Positions 45,805 to 56,377 of a stretch of 64,000 bases of DNA are shown piece after piece (position 1 is the first letter of the stretch; each line of letters starts with the position of its first letter). The notes below the pieces were generated by a model, which saw only the letters and a list, made by a program, of their open reading frames with translations, ran no database searches and was not told where the DNA came from. The position numbers and the translations under genes are program-made. Source of the stretch: Thiothrix unzii (lineage in GTDB: Bacteria > Pseudomonadota > Gammaproteobacteria > Thiotrichales > Thiotrichaceae); contig NZ_CP072793.1 of NCBI RefSeq assembly GCF_017901175.1, positions 62,001 to 126,000 on the forward strand, read 5' to 3'.

Positions 45805-46197
45805 TTAACCCGCACGGTTACGCATGTGATCTGCGACGTTGGCAAACGAAGACTTCAGTTGTAACTTGAATAATTCGTCACTGACTTGTTCATCCAATGC
45901 CTGATTAATGCACATTAACCACTGGTCACGCATTTGCGTATCTACCGGGAAAGGCATGTGCCGCGCCCGCAAACGCGGATGCCCGTATTCGGCTTCGTAC
46001 AATCCGGGGCCACCGAGCCAGCCCGATAAAAACTTAAAAAGTTTGTCACGTGCACTTTGCAAATCTTGCTGATGAATTTTGCGTAATTCCCACGCTTCCG
46101 GCAGTTCGTCCATTAAGTCATAAAAGCGGTTAACCAATTGGCGTATGCCTTGTTCGCCGCCGAGCATGTCGTAGTGGGTTCTGATGGGTAATTCCAT
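45805..46197 (-). CDS. Group II truncated haemoglobin
   Basis: A 130-residue 2-on-2 globin of the trHbO class. It shows MLGGEQGIRQLVNRFYDLMD with Tyr26 at position B10, GGPGLYEAEYGHPRLRARH with proximal His80 (F8) and the group II Trp93 at G8 (RDQWLMC). These proteins bind oxygen or NO and are tied to oxidative or nitrosative stress or oxygen supply. It converges with fic. Confidence 0.94.
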   Translation of the reverse strand: MELPIRTHYDMLGGEQGIRQLVNRFYDLMDELPEAWELRKIHQQDLQSARDKLFKFLSGWLGGPGLYEAEYGHPRLRARHMPFPVDTQMRDQWLMCINQALDEQVSDELFKLQLKSSFANVADHMRNRAG

Positions 46198-46275
46198 TAA
46201 GCACTCCGTGTTTGCTGAAAAGAGCGCAAGTCTACGGCGTTTTTCGCACTATCAGCATGTAATTTCGCAAATACA

Positions 46276-46304
46276 TTAGAAAATTAACATATTGTCAGTA
46301 TAAT
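46276..46304 (+). promoter_or_regulatory. Putative sigma-70 promoter of typA
   Basis: TTAGAA (46276-46281), 17 bases, then a perfect TATAAT (46299-46304), about 34 bp before the typA start. Confidence 0.55.
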
Positions 46305-46314
46305 CGCGCCTTTC

Positions 46315-46341
46315 ATGAATTCATTGAGTACTCCGTTGTGA
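46315..46341 (+). CDS. Possible 8-codon leader peptide before typA
   Basis: ATG at 46315 opens an eight-residue frame (MNSLSTPL) whose TGA overlaps the typA GTG start by 3 of its bases (GTGA). It could couple translation of typA or be chance. No independent ribosome site is clear. Confidence 0.3.
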   Translation: MNSLSTPL

Positions 46342-48185
46342 TCCAGAACCTGCGAAATATCGCCATCATTGCCCACGTTGACCACGGCAAAACCACCCTT
46401 GTAGACAAACTCCTACAACAATCCGGTACTTTGGGCGAACGCGCCGAAGTCTCCGAACGCATGATGGACTCTAACGCGCTGGAGAAAGAGCGCGGCATTA
46501 CCATTTTGGCGAAAAACACCGCTTTGCGTTGGACTAACCCTGAAGATGGTCAAGAATACCGCATCAATATCGTCGACACACCGGGACACGCGGACTTCGG
46601 CGGCGAAGTAGAGCGCGTATTATCAATGGTTGACTCCGTATTACTGTTGGTTGACGCAGTTGATGGCCCAATGCCACAAACTCGTTTCGTTACCCAAAAA
46701 GCCTTTTCCCACGGCTTGAAACCGATTCTGGTCGTCAACAAAATCGACCGTCCGGGCGCGAATCCGCACCGCGTAATGGATCAGGTGTTTGAACTGTTTG
46801 ATAACCTTGGCGCGACTGACGAGCAGCTCGATTTCCCAGTGGTTTACGCTTCTGCCATCAACGGCTATGCGGGCTTGGAAGAAACGGTTAGCGGCGGCGA
46901 TATGACCCCGTTGTTCCAGACCATTATCAACAGCGTTGCTGCACCAGACGTTGACCCGGATGCACCGTTCCAGTTGCAAATCAGCCAATTGGACTACAAC
47001 TCTTACCTCGGCATTATCGGGATTGGGCGTATCAAGCAAGGTCGCGTTAAAACCAATACCCAAGTTAAAGTCATTGATACCGAAGGCAAAATCCGTAACG
47101 GTCGTGTGCTGAAAATCCTCGGCTTTAACGGTCTGGATCGCGTCGAAGTCAACGAAGCGCAAGCGGGCGACATTATCGCGTTCTCCGGTATGGATGAGCT
47201 GCACATTTCCGACACCGTGTGTGACCCAGAAAATGTGGTTGCATTGCCGCCGCTGACCATTGACGAACCGACCGTTACCATGACATTCCAAGTCAATACT
47301 TCACCGTTTGCGGGCAAAGAAGTTAAAACTGGTACATCTTCACGTCGCTTGAACGAGCGTTTGAAGCAAGAATTGCTGCACAACGTAGCCTTGCGCGTCG
47401 AAGACACCGCTGACCCTGAGAAATTCAAAGTTTCCGGTCGTGGTGAATTGCACTTGGGCATCCTGATCGAAAATATGCGTCGTGAAGGTTATGAACTCGC
47501 AGTTTCCCGCCCGGAAGTTATCATCCGTGAAATCGACGGTGTGAAAATGGAACCGTTTGAAAACGTGACCGTTGACATCGAAGAGTCCAGCCAAGGCAAA
47601 GTCATGGAAGCACTGGGCGAACGCCGTGCGGAACTGAAAGACATGGCTCCCGATGGTAAAGGTCGGGTGCGTTTGGAATACCGGATGCCTGCTCGCGGTT
47701 TGATCGGTTTCCAGACTGATTTCATGACCATGACTTCGGGTACTGGTTTGATTTACCACGTATTTGATAACTACGCACCGTTCAAAGCGGGCGCGATTGG
47801 CAACCGTCACAACGGCGTATTGATTTCTAACGGCACAGGCAAAGCCTTGGCTTACGCCCTGTTCAGCCTGCAAGAGCGTGGTAAGTTGTTCGTCGGTCAC
47901 ACCGAAGAAGTGTACGAAGGTCAAGTTGTCGGTATCCATACCCGCGACAATGACTTGGTAGTTAACCCGCTGAAAGCTAAGCAGTTAACCAATATTCGTG
48001 CTTCCGGTACTGACGAAAACCTGATCCTTGTCCCGGCGATCCGCATGACGTTGGAACAAGCGATGGAATTCATCGACGATGACGAATTGGTTGAAATCAC
48101 GCCAAAGAATATCCGTATCCGCAAGCGTTTCCTGATGGAAAACGACCGTAAACGTGCGGGCGCGGCGAAGAAAGAAGCGTCGTAA
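46338..48185 (+). CDS. typA: Ribosome-binding GTPase TypA/BipA
   Basis: A 615-residue translational GTPase that assists 50S assembly and stress adaptation. It has G1 [13 protein letters not shown]2 [10 protein letters not shown]3 [13 protein letters not shown]4 NKIDRPGA and G5 ASAINGYA, then EF-G-like domains and the BipA-specific C-terminus (VDDD-type [20 protein letters not shown]). Start is a GTG, at the expected place ([19 protein letters not shown]). Confidence 0.97.
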   Translation: MIQNLRNIAIIAHVDHGKTTLVDKLLQQSGTLGERAEVSERMMDSNALEKERGITILAKNTALRWTNPEDGQEYRINIVDTPGHADFGGEVERVLSMVDSVLLLVDAVDGPMPQTRFVTQKAFSHGLKPILVVNKIDRPGANPHRVMDQVFELFDNLGATDEQLDFPVVYASAINGYAGLEETVSGGDMTPLFQTIINSVAAPDVDPDAPFQLQISQLDYNSYLGIIGIGRIKQGRVKTNTQVKVIDTEGKIRNGRVLKILGFNGLDRVEVNEAQAGDIIAFSGMDELHISDTVCDPENVVALPPLTIDEPTVTMTFQVNTSPFAGKEVKTGTSSRRLNERLKQELLHNVALRVEDTADPEKFKVSGRGELHLGILIENMRREGYELAVSRPEVIIREIDGVKMEPFENVTVDIEESSQGKVMEALGERRAELKDMAPDGKGRVRLEYRMPARGLIGFQTDFMTMTSGTGLIYHVFDNYAPFKAGAIGNRHNGVLISNGTGKALAYALFSLQERGKLFVGHTEEVYEGQVVGIHTRDNDLVVNPLKAKQLTNIRASGTDENLILVPAIRMTLEQAMEFIDDDELVEITPKNIRIRKRFLMENDRKRAGAAKKEAS

Positions 48186-48193
48186 TACGTTAA

Positions 48194-48257
48194 CCCCCCA
48201 TCCTCAGCCCTGACCCCTGCAAGGGGGGAAGGGTGTTAAGAGGGGAAAAATAGGGGG
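48194..48257. repeat. Palindromic repeat between convergent typA and methyltransferase
   Basis: CCCCCCATCCTCAGCCCTGA followed by CCCCTGCAAGGGGGGAAGGG, the same type as 8010-8054, then AGAGGGGAAAAATAGGGGG. It may serve as a bidirectional terminator by hairpin formation; no clear U-tract is seen. Confidence 0.6.
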
Positions 48258-48851
48258 TTACTTCAATTTTTCTGCGTAAGATACGGTATAAGACTGGCCT
48301 TGTTTGAGCTTGTCAAAGTTACCGAAAGTCTCTTTTAGATTGCGCTTCATGTATTCACGCAAGCCATTGATTGTCACCAAATAGATTCGCCCACCCGGTT
48401 TTAGGTGGTGTTTCATATCGTGCAGCAAGATACTCATCATTTCCTTCCCCACTTTTGCTGGGATGTTGGATGCAATTACATCAAACCGCGCATCTTTAGC
48501 AATGTGTTGAAAGCCGTTACTGAGCATGGCTTTGGCATTGGGTAATTTATTCAAAGCGGCGTTACGGTTCGCGTATTCCACCGCCATGAAATCTTTATCT
48601 ACCATTAGCGTTTGCCCAAGTGGTGCGAGTTTTGCCATTGCCAAACCCACGGGGCCGTAGCCGCAACCCAAGTCGAAACAATCATCCGTCGGGTTAATTT
48701 CCAAGTATTTCAGCAGCAAATCAGTGCCGTCATCAATTTCACGCGGGGAAAAAATCCCCCAAGTGGACAAGAACGTGAGCTTATGCCCGCACAATTCGGT
48801 TTCAAAACGAATGTCATTGCGCAAGTCTTTGGTGTAAGGAATATCAGCCAT
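48258..48851 (-). CDS. SAM-dependent methyltransferase, RsmC-like
   Basis: A 197-residue class I methyltransferase of the MTS family. The SAM-binding motif I is CFDLGCGYGPVGLAMAK near residue 58, and the NPPF-type catalytic site is present as ASNIPAKVG near 128, which fits base N-methylation as by RsmC on 16S rRNA. It has only the catalytic half of RsmC, so the target is uncertain. It overlaps the SirB2-like gene by one base (TAATG). Confidence 0.85.
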   Translation of the reverse strand: MADIPYTKDLRNDIRFETELCGHKLTFLSTWGIFSPREIDDGTDLLLKYLEINPTDDCFDLGCGYGPVGLAMAKLAPLGQTLMVDKDFMAVEYANRNAALNKLPNAKAMLSNGFQHIAKDARFDVIASNIPAKVGKEMMSILLHDMKHHLKPGGRIYLVTINGLREYMKRNLKETFGNFDKLKQGQSYTVSYAEKLK

Positions 48852-49228
48852 TAGAACAACACCGGTACAACGCCTTTAGCGACTAAGTAACTGAACACAA
48901 AACCGCCTAAACCAGCCACCCACAAGACAATCGCAGTGGGGCGCGGTAAGCCCGGTTTCAGCGCGATCACGCCCAGCACGATGTATTCAAGCAAACCCAT
49001 AAACTTGAAAACCACGAAACCATCCAGCCCGTGCGCACCGCTGACAAATGCCAGCCATACACCCGTTCCCAGCAAAATCAGCATGGAAAGCGACGCGCTG
49101 GCTAAGGCCGGTTTGCCAGTAACTGCCGGATTATTGGTCATCATCCACAAGCCGCGCAGCAAATAAATAGCCAGCGAGAGCAACGCGATAATGACGTGTA
49201 CTTTTAAAATCAGGGTATTGTTATCCAT
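48851..49228 (-). CDS. SirB2-like small membrane protein
   Basis: A 125-residue protein with four hydrophobic segments (VHVIIALLSLAIYLLRGLWMM; LSMLILLGTGVWLAFVSG; FVVFKFMGLLEYIVLGVIALK; TAIVLWVAGLGGFVFSYLVAKG), the SirB2 family layout. No function is known. It lies 20 bp after purK and 1 bp into the methyltransferase, so purK, this gene and the methyltransferase are probably co-transcribed. Confidence 0.85.
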   Translation of the reverse strand: MDNNTLILKVHVIIALLSLAIYLLRGLWMMTNNPAVTGKPALASASLSMLILLGTGVWLAFVSGAHGLDGFVVFKFMGLLEYIVLGVIALKPGLPRPTAIVLWVAGLGGFVFSYLVAKGVVPVLF

Positions 49229-49248
49229 GTGGTGTCACCTCTACAGTT

Positions 49249-50373
49249 TTACAGTTGTTGGAAAATCCGCCCAGCTTCTGCCAGTGCGGCATCGGCATTG
49301 TCTGCCAATGTGCAGTAATGCCCCATTTTACGCCCGACGCGAGCTTCGCGTTTGCCGTATAAATGGAGTTTGGTGTGCGCACTTTGCAGCAATGCCAACC
49401 ACAGCGGTTGGGAGTCGCCCCACACATCGCCGAGTAAATTGACCATGACCACGGACGATAGCAGGTGAGTATCGCCAAACGGCAATTCGCAGACCATGCG
49501 CACTTGTTGTTCAAATTGCGAAGTGATGCACGCATCCAAGGTGTAATGCCCGCTATTGTGGGTGCGCGGAGCCATTTCGTTGACGAGTAATTCGCCGCTG
49601 CGGGTAATGAAAAATTCCACCGCCATCACCCCGACGAAATCGAGTTTATTCGCGATGCGGGTCGCCGCCGCTTGTGCCGATTGTGCAAGAGCGGGTGCAA
49701 CCCGTGCCGGGACGATGGTTTGGTGCAAAATGCCGTTGCGGTGTTCATTTTCCGCCACGGGGAAGCATCGCACTTCACCGCTGACACTACGCGCCAGAAT
49801 CACGGAAATTTCGCAGGCTAAATCCACCCGCTGTTCCAGCACGCATTCGACCTCGCCCATGCGTACAAAAGCGGCTTCGGCTTCGGCAAGATCGTGAACC
49901 GTTGACTGCCCCTTGCCGTCGTAACCCAAGCGTGCGGTCTTCAAAATCGCCGGAAATGTCACTAGCTCTTGCGCTGCCGCAAGGTCGGGAATACGCCGAA
50001 TCGCCGCAAACGGCACGGGCAATAAACCGCAGGAACGCACAAATTCCTTTTCCACGATCCGGTCTTGTGCCATTTCCACCGCGCTGGCAGCAGGGCGCAC
50101 CGGGCAAAACTGTGTGAGGAATTCCAGCGTTTTCGCAGGAATATTTTCAAACTCAGTGGTAACAACATCGCAGGCGTTGCCAAACAAGGTCAAGGCGGCG
50201 GTGTCGTCGTAAGCGGCAATAATGTGTTCGTCGGCAAATTGCGCGGCGGGGCTGTGCGGGTCGGGTTCCAGCACGATGACGCGATAGCCGAGGGTGCGTG
50301 CGGCAACGGTGAACATACGTCCAAGTTGCCCGCCACCGAGCATTCCGATGGTTGATCCGGGGAGTAGTGTCAT
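49249..50373 (-). CDS. purK: N5-carboxyaminoimidazole ribonucleotide synthase
   Basis: A 374-residue ATP-grasp enzyme of purine synthesis that carboxylates AIR using ATP and bicarbonate. It begins with GSTIGMLGGGQLGRMFTVAARTLGYRV, has LKTARLGYDGKGQS (ATP binding) near 155 and EMAPRTHNSGHYTLDACITSQFEQ near 270. Its partner PurE is encoded 2.4 kb upstream, across an intervening kinase gene. Confidence 0.96.
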   Translation of the reverse strand: MTLLPGSTIGMLGGGQLGRMFTVAARTLGYRVIVLEPDPHSPAAQFADEHIIAAYDDTAALTLFGNACDVVTTEFENIPAKTLEFLTQFCPVRPAASAVEMAQDRIVEKEFVRSCGLLPVPFAAIRRIPDLAAAQELVTFPAILKTARLGYDGKGQSTVHDLAEAEAAFVRMGEVECVLEQRVDLACEISVILARSVSGEVRCFPVAENEHRNGILHQTIVPARVAPALAQSAQAAATRIANKLDFVGVMAVEFFITRSGELLVNEMAPRTHNSGHYTLDACITSQFEQQVRMVCELPFGDTHLLSSVVMVNLLGDVWGDSQPLWLALLQSAHTKLHLYGKREARVGRKMGHYCTLADNADAALAEAGRIFQQL

Positions 50374-50439
50374 AAAGCCTAGGGTCTATTCATACGATAA
50401 AACAAGCACGAAGGATACAGGAAACCACAGCGCGAAGCA

Positions 50440-52743
50440 TCAACGCAGCCATCGCTGCAATATCTGCTGCAAGTCCCACAATTGATACGGCTTGCTCAAG
50501 AAATCATCCATCCCCGCCGTAAAACAGCGTTCCCGTTCCCCTTCAATTGCGTGCGCAGTCAGGGCGATAATCGGTAACGCTGCCGCTGGTTTGAACTGGC
50601 GAATTTGCTGGGTTGTCTCATAACCATCCATACCCGGCATACTCACATCCATCAACACCATTGCAAAATCCTGTTGCTGTGCCTGCTGGATAGCGGCTGC
50701 CCCACTATCTGCCACAGTGACGCGCATCCCTAATTTTTCGAGGATGGCTTGCGCAAAAAATTGGTTTAGCACGTCGTCATCCACCAGCAAAATGTGTGCA
50801 TCTGGCAGTGTACGCGGTGCGATGCTGGCAGGTGATTGCGTCGCCGGGATTATTTCAACAACGGGGAATTCCAGAGTAAACGAGAAGCTGCTGCCTTGCC
50901 CCGGTGAACTTTCCACACTTAACTCTCCTCCCATCTGCCGCACCAATTGCGCACTGATGGCAAGCCCCAGACCACTGCCACCGTAACGTCGCGAGGTTGA
51001 GCTATCTGCCTGTGAAAATGGTTGGAATAAATGCACCTGCTGTTGCGGGGTAATGCCGATGCCGCTATCGGTGACGCTAAACGTTACGGGAAGCCCTTCC
51101 TCACTTTTCTTGCCCACCACCAGCGTACACTCGACACTGCCGCGCTCGGTAAACTTGATGGCATTACCCAGCAGGTTTACGAGGATTTGCTTCAAGCGTG
51201 TTGGGTCGCCTTGCAACCAAACTGAATCCGCAGGTGCATGAATATTGAATGCTAAGCCTTTGTCGACTGCCTGCCTTGCAAATAAGATTTCCAACTCGGT
51301 GGCGATAGCGTTGAGATCAAATGAAATTTTTTCCAGATGCAATGCCTGCTGCTCAATACGGGCAACATCCAGAATATTGCCAATCAGGGTCAGCATGTGG
51401 CGGGCAGCAATTTCCAGCTTGTCGACGTAGCTGCGTTGCTGCGGTGTCAGTGCGGTATCCTGTAATAACACACCCGCACCCACCACCGCATTCATCGGGG
51501 TGCGCAATTCGTGGCTCATGGTGGTGAGAAAATCGCCTTTAGCCTTGTTAGCCGCATTTGCACTGGCTGTTTCTTCACGCAAACGGCGTACATGATCGGC
51601 TTGCACGGTCGATAGCAACAAAACAAAGAGCGTAACCCCAGTCAGTGACAGATTAAGATGATCATTGAATCCGAGCGAAATACCTAAGGTATTCAATACT
51701 GTCGGCAACAATCCACCAATCAAGACGAAAAATGCCCAGTTCAGCTTGTGAATGCGAGGTATCTGCAAGCGGCGCAAACGCCAGATAGCCAGCAGGGTTA
51801 TCACTCCGCTCAGGAGAGCCAACACATTGATGACGTACAGATCAAACGGTAGCCAAGGGGAACCCAGCATCATGACCACCGCCAACCAAAATATCCCTGC
51901 AAATACCTTATCAAGGTAAGGCAAGTAACTGCGCGTCCCTAGTAAATGACGGAAAAATGCCAAATAGCTGATAATACAAAGATACCCCAGCGCGGAATAC
52001 AGAAATGCGTATTGCTCGGATACCCGAATATACTGCTGGAACAAACCTGTATACTGGGTCAATTTCAGCATAATCGCCAAGATAAACGCGGCTAACCAAG
52101 CAAAATTACGATCCCGCAAGTTGAATGCTAATATCCCGTTGTACACTCCCAACGCCAGTAAACAACCTGCCAACAAGACACCAAAGACAACACTGTGAAT
52201 ATTCACCCGCTGCTCAGCTTGCTTGAAGTGGGCATTACCCAGCAATGCCGCATTCTGATTGTGTAAGCGTATGTACAGGGTGTAAGCCGTTTGAGAAGCC
52301 AATGGCAATGGGTAAGTGTGATAAAGGAAATACGGCTGCGGCTCAAGGCGTGTCGGTGGAGTAGCCAAACTTGGCAAATCAGCTTGCAGGTATACGGCTA
52401 CCGAGGCATCTTCCTGACCAATTAATTGCAAAAACCAAGGATGTGCGGCGTTGGCTTGGTTCAGGATACGCACACGCAGCCAATACACATCTGTTGTTAG
52501 CCCCTTACTAAAATCTGCCGCACCCGTATTGTGGAATTGCTCGGCATAAGCGTGGGCCGCGACATCTTCAATGCCTAGATTGCCAGCAGGGTCATGCAAA
52601 AAATCGAGATGCGTGTTCACCGATACGGACGTTTGTGCATCCGTCAAAACCGTTGTTGGGGCTGCCCACAACGGTATAGTGAAACAATACAGGCAAACAA
52701 GCAGTACAAGGCGGGTTGCACGGATAATGCACCGATTCCCCAT
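50440..52743 (-). CDS. 7TMR-DISM hybrid sensor histidine kinase
   Basis: A 767-residue hybrid kinase. A signal peptide (to about residue 27) leads to a periplasmic DISMED2-type beta-sandwich (VYWLRVRILNQANAAHPWFLQLI), then seven hydrophobic segments between about 180 and 385, HisKA with MSHELRTPMNAV near 409, a HATPase domain (NLLGNAIKFT, DSGIGI, GGSGLGL) and a receiver with Asp near 696 (MVLMDVSMPGMDG). The ligand is unknown; the periplasmic domain often binds carbohydrates. It sits between purE (8 bp) and purK (66 bp), in the same direction. Confidence 0.93.
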   Translation of the reverse strand: MGNRCIIRATRLVLLVCLYCFTIPLWAAPTTVLTDAQTSVSVNTHLDFLHDPAGNLGIEDVAAHAYAEQFHNTGAADFSKGLTTDVYWLRVRILNQANAAHPWFLQLIGQEDASVAVYLQADLPSLATPPTRLEPQPYFLYHTYPLPLASQTAYTLYIRLHNQNAALLGNAHFKQAEQRVNIHSVVFGVLLAGCLLALGVYNGILAFNLRDRNFAWLAAFILAIMLKLTQYTGLFQQYIRVSEQYAFLYSALGYLCIISYLAFFRHLLGTRSYLPYLDKVFAGIFWLAVVMMLGSPWLPFDLYVINVLALLSGVITLLAIWRLRRLQIPRIHKLNWAFFVLIGGLLPTVLNTLGISLGFNDHLNLSLTGVTLFVLLLSTVQADHVRRLREETASANAANKAKGDFLTTMSHELRTPMNAVVGAGVLLQDTALTPQQRSYVDKLEIAARHMLTLIGNILDVARIEQQALHLEKISFDLNAIATELEILFARQAVDKGLAFNIHAPADSVWLQGDPTRLKQILVNLLGNAIKFTERGSVECTLVVGKKSEEGLPVTFSVTDSGIGITPQQQVHLFQPFSQADSSTSRRYGGSGLGLAISAQLVRQMGGELSVESSPGQGSSFSFTLEFPVVEIIPATQSPASIAPRTLPDAHILLVDDDVLNQFFAQAILEKLGMRVTVADSGAAAIQQAQQQDFAMVLMDVSMPGMDGYETTQQIRQFKPAAALPIIALTAHAIEGERERCFTAGMDDFLSKPYQLWDLQQILQRWLR

Positions 52744-52750
52744 ATTGTCT

Positions 52751-53254
52751 TTATTCTGGAGGCAATGGCATATTCATCGCGTGTTGCCGTTGTTCTTCAC
52801 GGAATTTCTCCAGCTTTTCTGCCAGAACCGGGTCGTTATTGGCGAGCATGGCCACTGCAAACAAGGCCGCATTCGCCGCACCCGCCTCACCAATCGCGAA
52901 GGTTGCCACTGGCACGCCTTTGGGCATTTGCACGATGGAATACAGCGAGTCCACCCCACTCAAAGCGCGGCTCGTCACTGGCACACCCAAAATGGGTAAG
53001 GTGGTTTTTGCCGCTAACATGCCGGGTAAATGCGCCGCGCCGCCAGCACCCGCAATAATGCATTGCAGGCCGCGTTCCCGTGCGGTTTCGGCGTATTCAA
53101 ACAATAAATCAGGGGTGCGATGCGCGGAAACCACCCGGTATTCGTGAGCGATGCCGAACTTTTCCAGTTGCTCGACTGCTTTTGACATAACGTTCCAGTC
53201 GCTGTTACTGCCCATAACAACGCCGACGACGACACCTGAACCGACTTGGGCCAT
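52751..53254 (-). CDS. purE: N5-carboxyaminoimidazole ribonucleotide mutase
   Basis: A 167-residue class I PurE that moves the carboxyl group made by PurK to give CAIR. It shows [69 protein letters not shown] and [22 protein letters not shown]. It diverges from purC, with 84 bp between them. Confidence 0.96.
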   Translation of the reverse strand: MAQVGSGVVVGVVMGSNSDWNVMSKAVEQLEKFGIAHEYRVVSAHRTPDLLFEYAETARERGLQCIIAGAGGAAHLPGMLAAKTTLPILGVPVTSRALSGVDSLYSIVQMPKGVPVATFAIGEAGAANAALFAVAMLANNDPVLAEKLEKFREEQRQHAMNMPLPPE

Positions 53255-53338
53255 GATGCTACCCTTATTTCCTGCAAAATCTGATATTATACCGTGATGT
53301 ACCCTTTCGCACTATTTGATTACGGCAATACCCATACA

Positions 53339-54238
53339 ATGGATACCACAATTACTTCCTCCAGCGTGTTTGAAACCGCTATTACCTCCCTGCCTTTAAT
53401 CGCACGCGGCAAAGTTCGCGACATTTATGCGGTGGATGAACAGCACATGCTGATCGTTACCACTGACCGTTTGTCGGCGTTTGACGTGATTATGCCCACC
53501 CCGATTCCGCAAAAAGGCGTGATTCTTACCCAAGTGGCGAACTTTTGGTTCGGTTTATTGCAGGACGTGATTCCTAACCACTTGAGTGACAAAACGCTGG
53601 ACGATTTGCCACTGACTGCCGCCGAAAAAGCCACGTTGCAAGGCCGCAGCATTATCGTGAAACGCTTACGCCCGTTGCCGGTGGAGGCTATCGTGCGTGG
53701 TTATCTGATCGGTTCGGGCTGGAAAGATTATCAGCAAACTGGCGCGGTATGCGGCATCACCCTGCCGACCGGATTGCAAATGGCGGATCGTTTGCCTGAG
53801 CCGATTTTTACCCCATCCAGCAAAGCTGAAGTGGGCGAACACGACATCAATATCTCGTTTGCGCAGATGCAGGATAAGATTGGTGCGGCCTTGGCTGAAC
53901 AAGTGCGTAGCGTCAGTATTGAGTTGTATAACCGTGCGGCGGCTTACGCATTGGAGCGTGGGATTATTATTGCGGATACCAAATTTGAATTCGGTTTGGA
54001 TGCGAATGATCAATTGGTGTTAATCGACGAAATTTTAACGCCGGATTCCTCACGTTTCTGGCCTGCGGATCAATACCAGCCGGGGATTAGCCCGCCGTCG
54101 TTTGATAAGCAATTCGTGCGCGATTACCTCGAAACCTTGGATTGGGGCAAGGTTGCGCCGGGGCCGGAATTGCCCGCCGAGATTATGGAAAAGACAGCAG
54201 CTAAGTATCGGGAAGTGGCTGATTTATTAATGAAGTGA
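53339..54238 (+). CDS. purC: SAICAR synthase
   Basis: A 299-residue phosphoribosylaminoimidazole-succinocarboxamide synthase, joining aspartate to CAIR, the step after PurK and PurE. Motifs: [41 protein letters not shown] and [15 protein letters not shown]. An open frame starts at 53294, but the Met at 53339 fits the family better. No clear ribosome site is seen at either. Confidence 0.94.
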   Translation: MDTTITSSSVFETAITSLPLIARGKVRDIYAVDEQHMLIVTTDRLSAFDVIMPTPIPQKGVILTQVANFWFGLLQDVIPNHLSDKTLDDLPLTAAEKATLQGRSIIVKRLRPLPVEAIVRGYLIGSGWKDYQQTGAVCGITLPTGLQMADRLPEPIFTPSSKAEVGEHDINISFAQMQDKIGAALAEQVRSVSIELYNRAAAYALERGIIIADTKFEFGLDANDQLVLIDEILTPDSSRFWPADQYQPGISPPSFDKQFVRDYLETLDWGKVAPGPELPAEIMEKTAAKYREVADLLMK

Positions 54239-54251
54239 GGGCAGGGCAATC

Positions 54252-55268
54252 ATGCGAGTACTAATAACAGGGGTAGCTGGTTTCATCGGGATGCATTTAG
54301 CTCTGAAACTGCTGGAGCGCGGCGATGAAGTCGTGGGGATCGACAATTTCAACGATTACTACGATGTGACGTTGAAACAGCGTCGTTTGCAGCGCGTGGT
54401 GGATGCGGATAGTGCAGGGCGATTCAAATTCATGCGCTTGGATTTGGCAGATCGTGACGGCATGGCGCAATTGTTTGCGGCGGAAGGTTTGGATGCGGTA
54501 GTAAATCTCGCAGCGCAAGCCGGGGTGCGTTATTCCATCGACAACCCGTTGGCGTATGTTGACAGTAACTTGGTGGGGTTTGCGCACATTCTGGAAGGTT
54601 GCCGCCATAACGGGGTGAAGCATCTGGTGTACGCTTCGTCGAGTTCTGTTTACGGCGCGAATGAATCCATGCCGTTTTCGGTACACGATAATGTTGACCA
54701 CCCGCTGTCATTGTATGCGGCCTCGAAAAAAGCCAATGAGTTGATGGCGCATACTTACTCGCATTTGTACGGTTTGCCGACTACCGGGCTGCGGTTTTTC
54801 ACGGTGTATGGCCCTTGGAGTCGCCCGGATATGGCGATGTTTAAGTTTACCAAGGCGATTTTGGCAGGGCAGCCGATTGATGTGTTTAACTACGGTAAAC
54901 ACCGCCGCGATTTCACTTATATTGACGATATTGTGGAAGGGGTTATCCGTACTTTGGATAATACCGCAACCGGCAACCCCGATTGGCAGGGCGCAACCCC
55001 AGACCCGGCGACTAGCAAAGCCCCTTGGCGGGTGTATAACATCGGTAATCAGCATCCGGTGGAGTTGATGGACTATATCCAAGCGATTGAAAATGCGTTG
55101 GGGATGAAAGCGCAGCTCAATTTATTGCCGCTGCAACCCGGCGATGTGCCGGATACTTACGCTGATGTCGGTGCTTTGGTGCAGGATGTCGGTTATCGTC
55201 CGAGTATGTCCGTGGATGAAGGCACGCGCCGTTTTGTCGCGTGGTATCGGGAATACTACGGGGTCTAG
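54252..55268 (+). CDS. NAD-dependent sugar epimerase (UDP-glucuronate 4-epimerase type)
   Basis: A 338-residue extended short-chain dehydrogenase. The NAD-binding motif is [19 protein letters not shown], the catalytic triad is Ser-Ser-Ser-Val-Tyr ([16 protein letters not shown]) and [11 protein letters not shown], and the C-terminal substrate domain has [17 protein letters not shown] and [19 protein letters not shown]. This pattern is that of UDP-glucuronate 4-epimerases, which provide UDP-galacturonate for surface polysaccharide. It is 13 bp after purC. Confidence 0.9.
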   Translation: MRVLITGVAGFIGMHLALKLLERGDEVVGIDNFNDYYDVTLKQRRLQRVVDADSAGRFKFMRLDLADRDGMAQLFAAEGLDAVVNLAAQAGVRYSIDNPLAYVDSNLVGFAHILEGCRHNGVKHLVYASSSSVYGANESMPFSVHDNVDHPLSLYAASKKANELMAHTYSHLYGLPTTGLRFFTVYGPWSRPDMAMFKFTKAILAGQPIDVFNYGKHRRDFTYIDDIVEGVIRTLDNTATGNPDWQGATPDPATSKAPWRVYNIGNQHPVELMDYIQAIENALGMKAQLNLLPLQPGDVPDTYADVGALVQDVGYRPSMSVDEGTRRFVAWYREYYGV

Positions 55269-55287
55269 TTACCAGTAAGGTTAAGTC

Positions 55288-56265
55288 ATGCAAGCTATTC
55301 GTGAACACCGCAGCGTCAAACAACTGTTGAACCGATTGCCGGATTACCTGAGCTTGCTGCTGGTCATTTTGTGCGGGTTTTTGTTGGCGCGGTTGTTGTG
55401 GGCGTTGTATCCGGCGGAAACTACCGCGTTCGACGAGTCGCTAACCCAAACGCAAGCACCCGCGCAAACCACGACCGATACGCCTGATGTGGGGGCGCAA
55501 ATCGCTGATTTACACTTGTTTGGGCAACCGGCAGTCGAGCCACCAACGACCCCGACCGATACCAAAAATCTACAAACCAGCCAGTTAGCATTTAAGTTAG
55601 CGGGCGTGGTGTCAGGTGAAGCAGGGCAAATTGTCATCGAAGATGGCGGGAAGCAGAGCAATTACCGTGTCGGGGAAGACATTGCGGCGGGGGTGCGCTT
55701 ACAGGCGGTATTCGCGGATCATATTGTGATTTTGCGCAATGGCACGCCGGAAAAGATTGCCTTGCCTGCGTTAAAAGCCAGCAGCAATGCCGGTTCTTCC
55801 CCCAGCGTGCCGGACTTCGCCATGGAAGAGCCGATGCCGCCCGTGATGGACGAAGCCTTGCCGGATGGTCTGAATGCACCCATTGATATACCGCCCGATT
55901 TACCCAGCGGCATGTCGCCCGAACAGCCGGAAATGAACGTGCCGCATGAGTCTTTACCTGAGCCGAATTCAGCCGCACCAGTGCCAATGAATACGCCGCA
56001 ACTGAGTGAAGTGGTAACGCCAGAACCGCACGAAGCTAATGGTAAATTCGTCGGCTTTCGGCTGATGCCGGGGAGCAACGTGGGCTTGTTTAATCAGCTT
56101 GGGTTGCAACCCGGCGATATAGTGACCGCGATTAATGGCACACCACTCGATAGCCCCGCCGCCGGAGCACAGGCATTGAGCGCGGCGGCATCTTCCCCAC
56201 AGGTCAATTTAAGTTTGACCCGTGGCGGGCAACAGCTCAACTTACCGATTTCCTTGGGGCGTTAA
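55288..56265 (+). CDS. gspC: Type II secretion protein GspC-like
   Basis: A 325-residue bitopic inner-membrane protein: a cytoplasmic N-terminus, one span at about 22-42 (LSLLLVILCGFLLARLLWAL), an HR domain (LHLFGQPAVEPP, QLAFKLAGVVSGEAGQIVIEDG) that contacts the outer-membrane secretin, a long Pro/Glu-rich linker, and a C-terminal PDZ domain (GSNVGLFNQLGLQPGDIVTAINGTPL). No other gsp genes are next to it; the rest of the system would be elsewhere in the genome. Confidence 0.88.
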   Translation: MQAIREHRSVKQLLNRLPDYLSLLLVILCGFLLARLLWALYPAETTAFDESLTQTQAPAQTTTDTPDVGAQIADLHLFGQPAVEPPTTPTDTKNLQTSQLAFKLAGVVSGEAGQIVIEDGGKQSNYRVGEDIAAGVRLQAVFADHIVILRNGTPEKIALPALKASSNAGSSPSVPDFAMEEPMPPVMDEALPDGLNAPIDIPPDLPSGMSPEQPEMNVPHESLPEPNSAAPVPMNTPQLSEVVTPEPHEANGKFVGFRLMPGSNVGLFNQLGLQPGDIVTAINGTPLDSPAAGAQALSAAASSPQVNLSLTRGGQQLNLPISLGR

Positions 56266-56377
56266 CGCGCCCTACCGCACCTGTTTCCACCGTTTTTCCG
56301 TAACCCTTGCACGCGCCCTGCACATCCACTGCTTAGACTAAACGCCTGATCAATTAAGCCATAAGGCAGGTGTAACC

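Noticed and set aside
48194-48257. Classical rho-independent terminator after typA
   Set aside because: A hairpin is possible but there is no U-run; it belongs to a repeat type also found inside a coding sequence.
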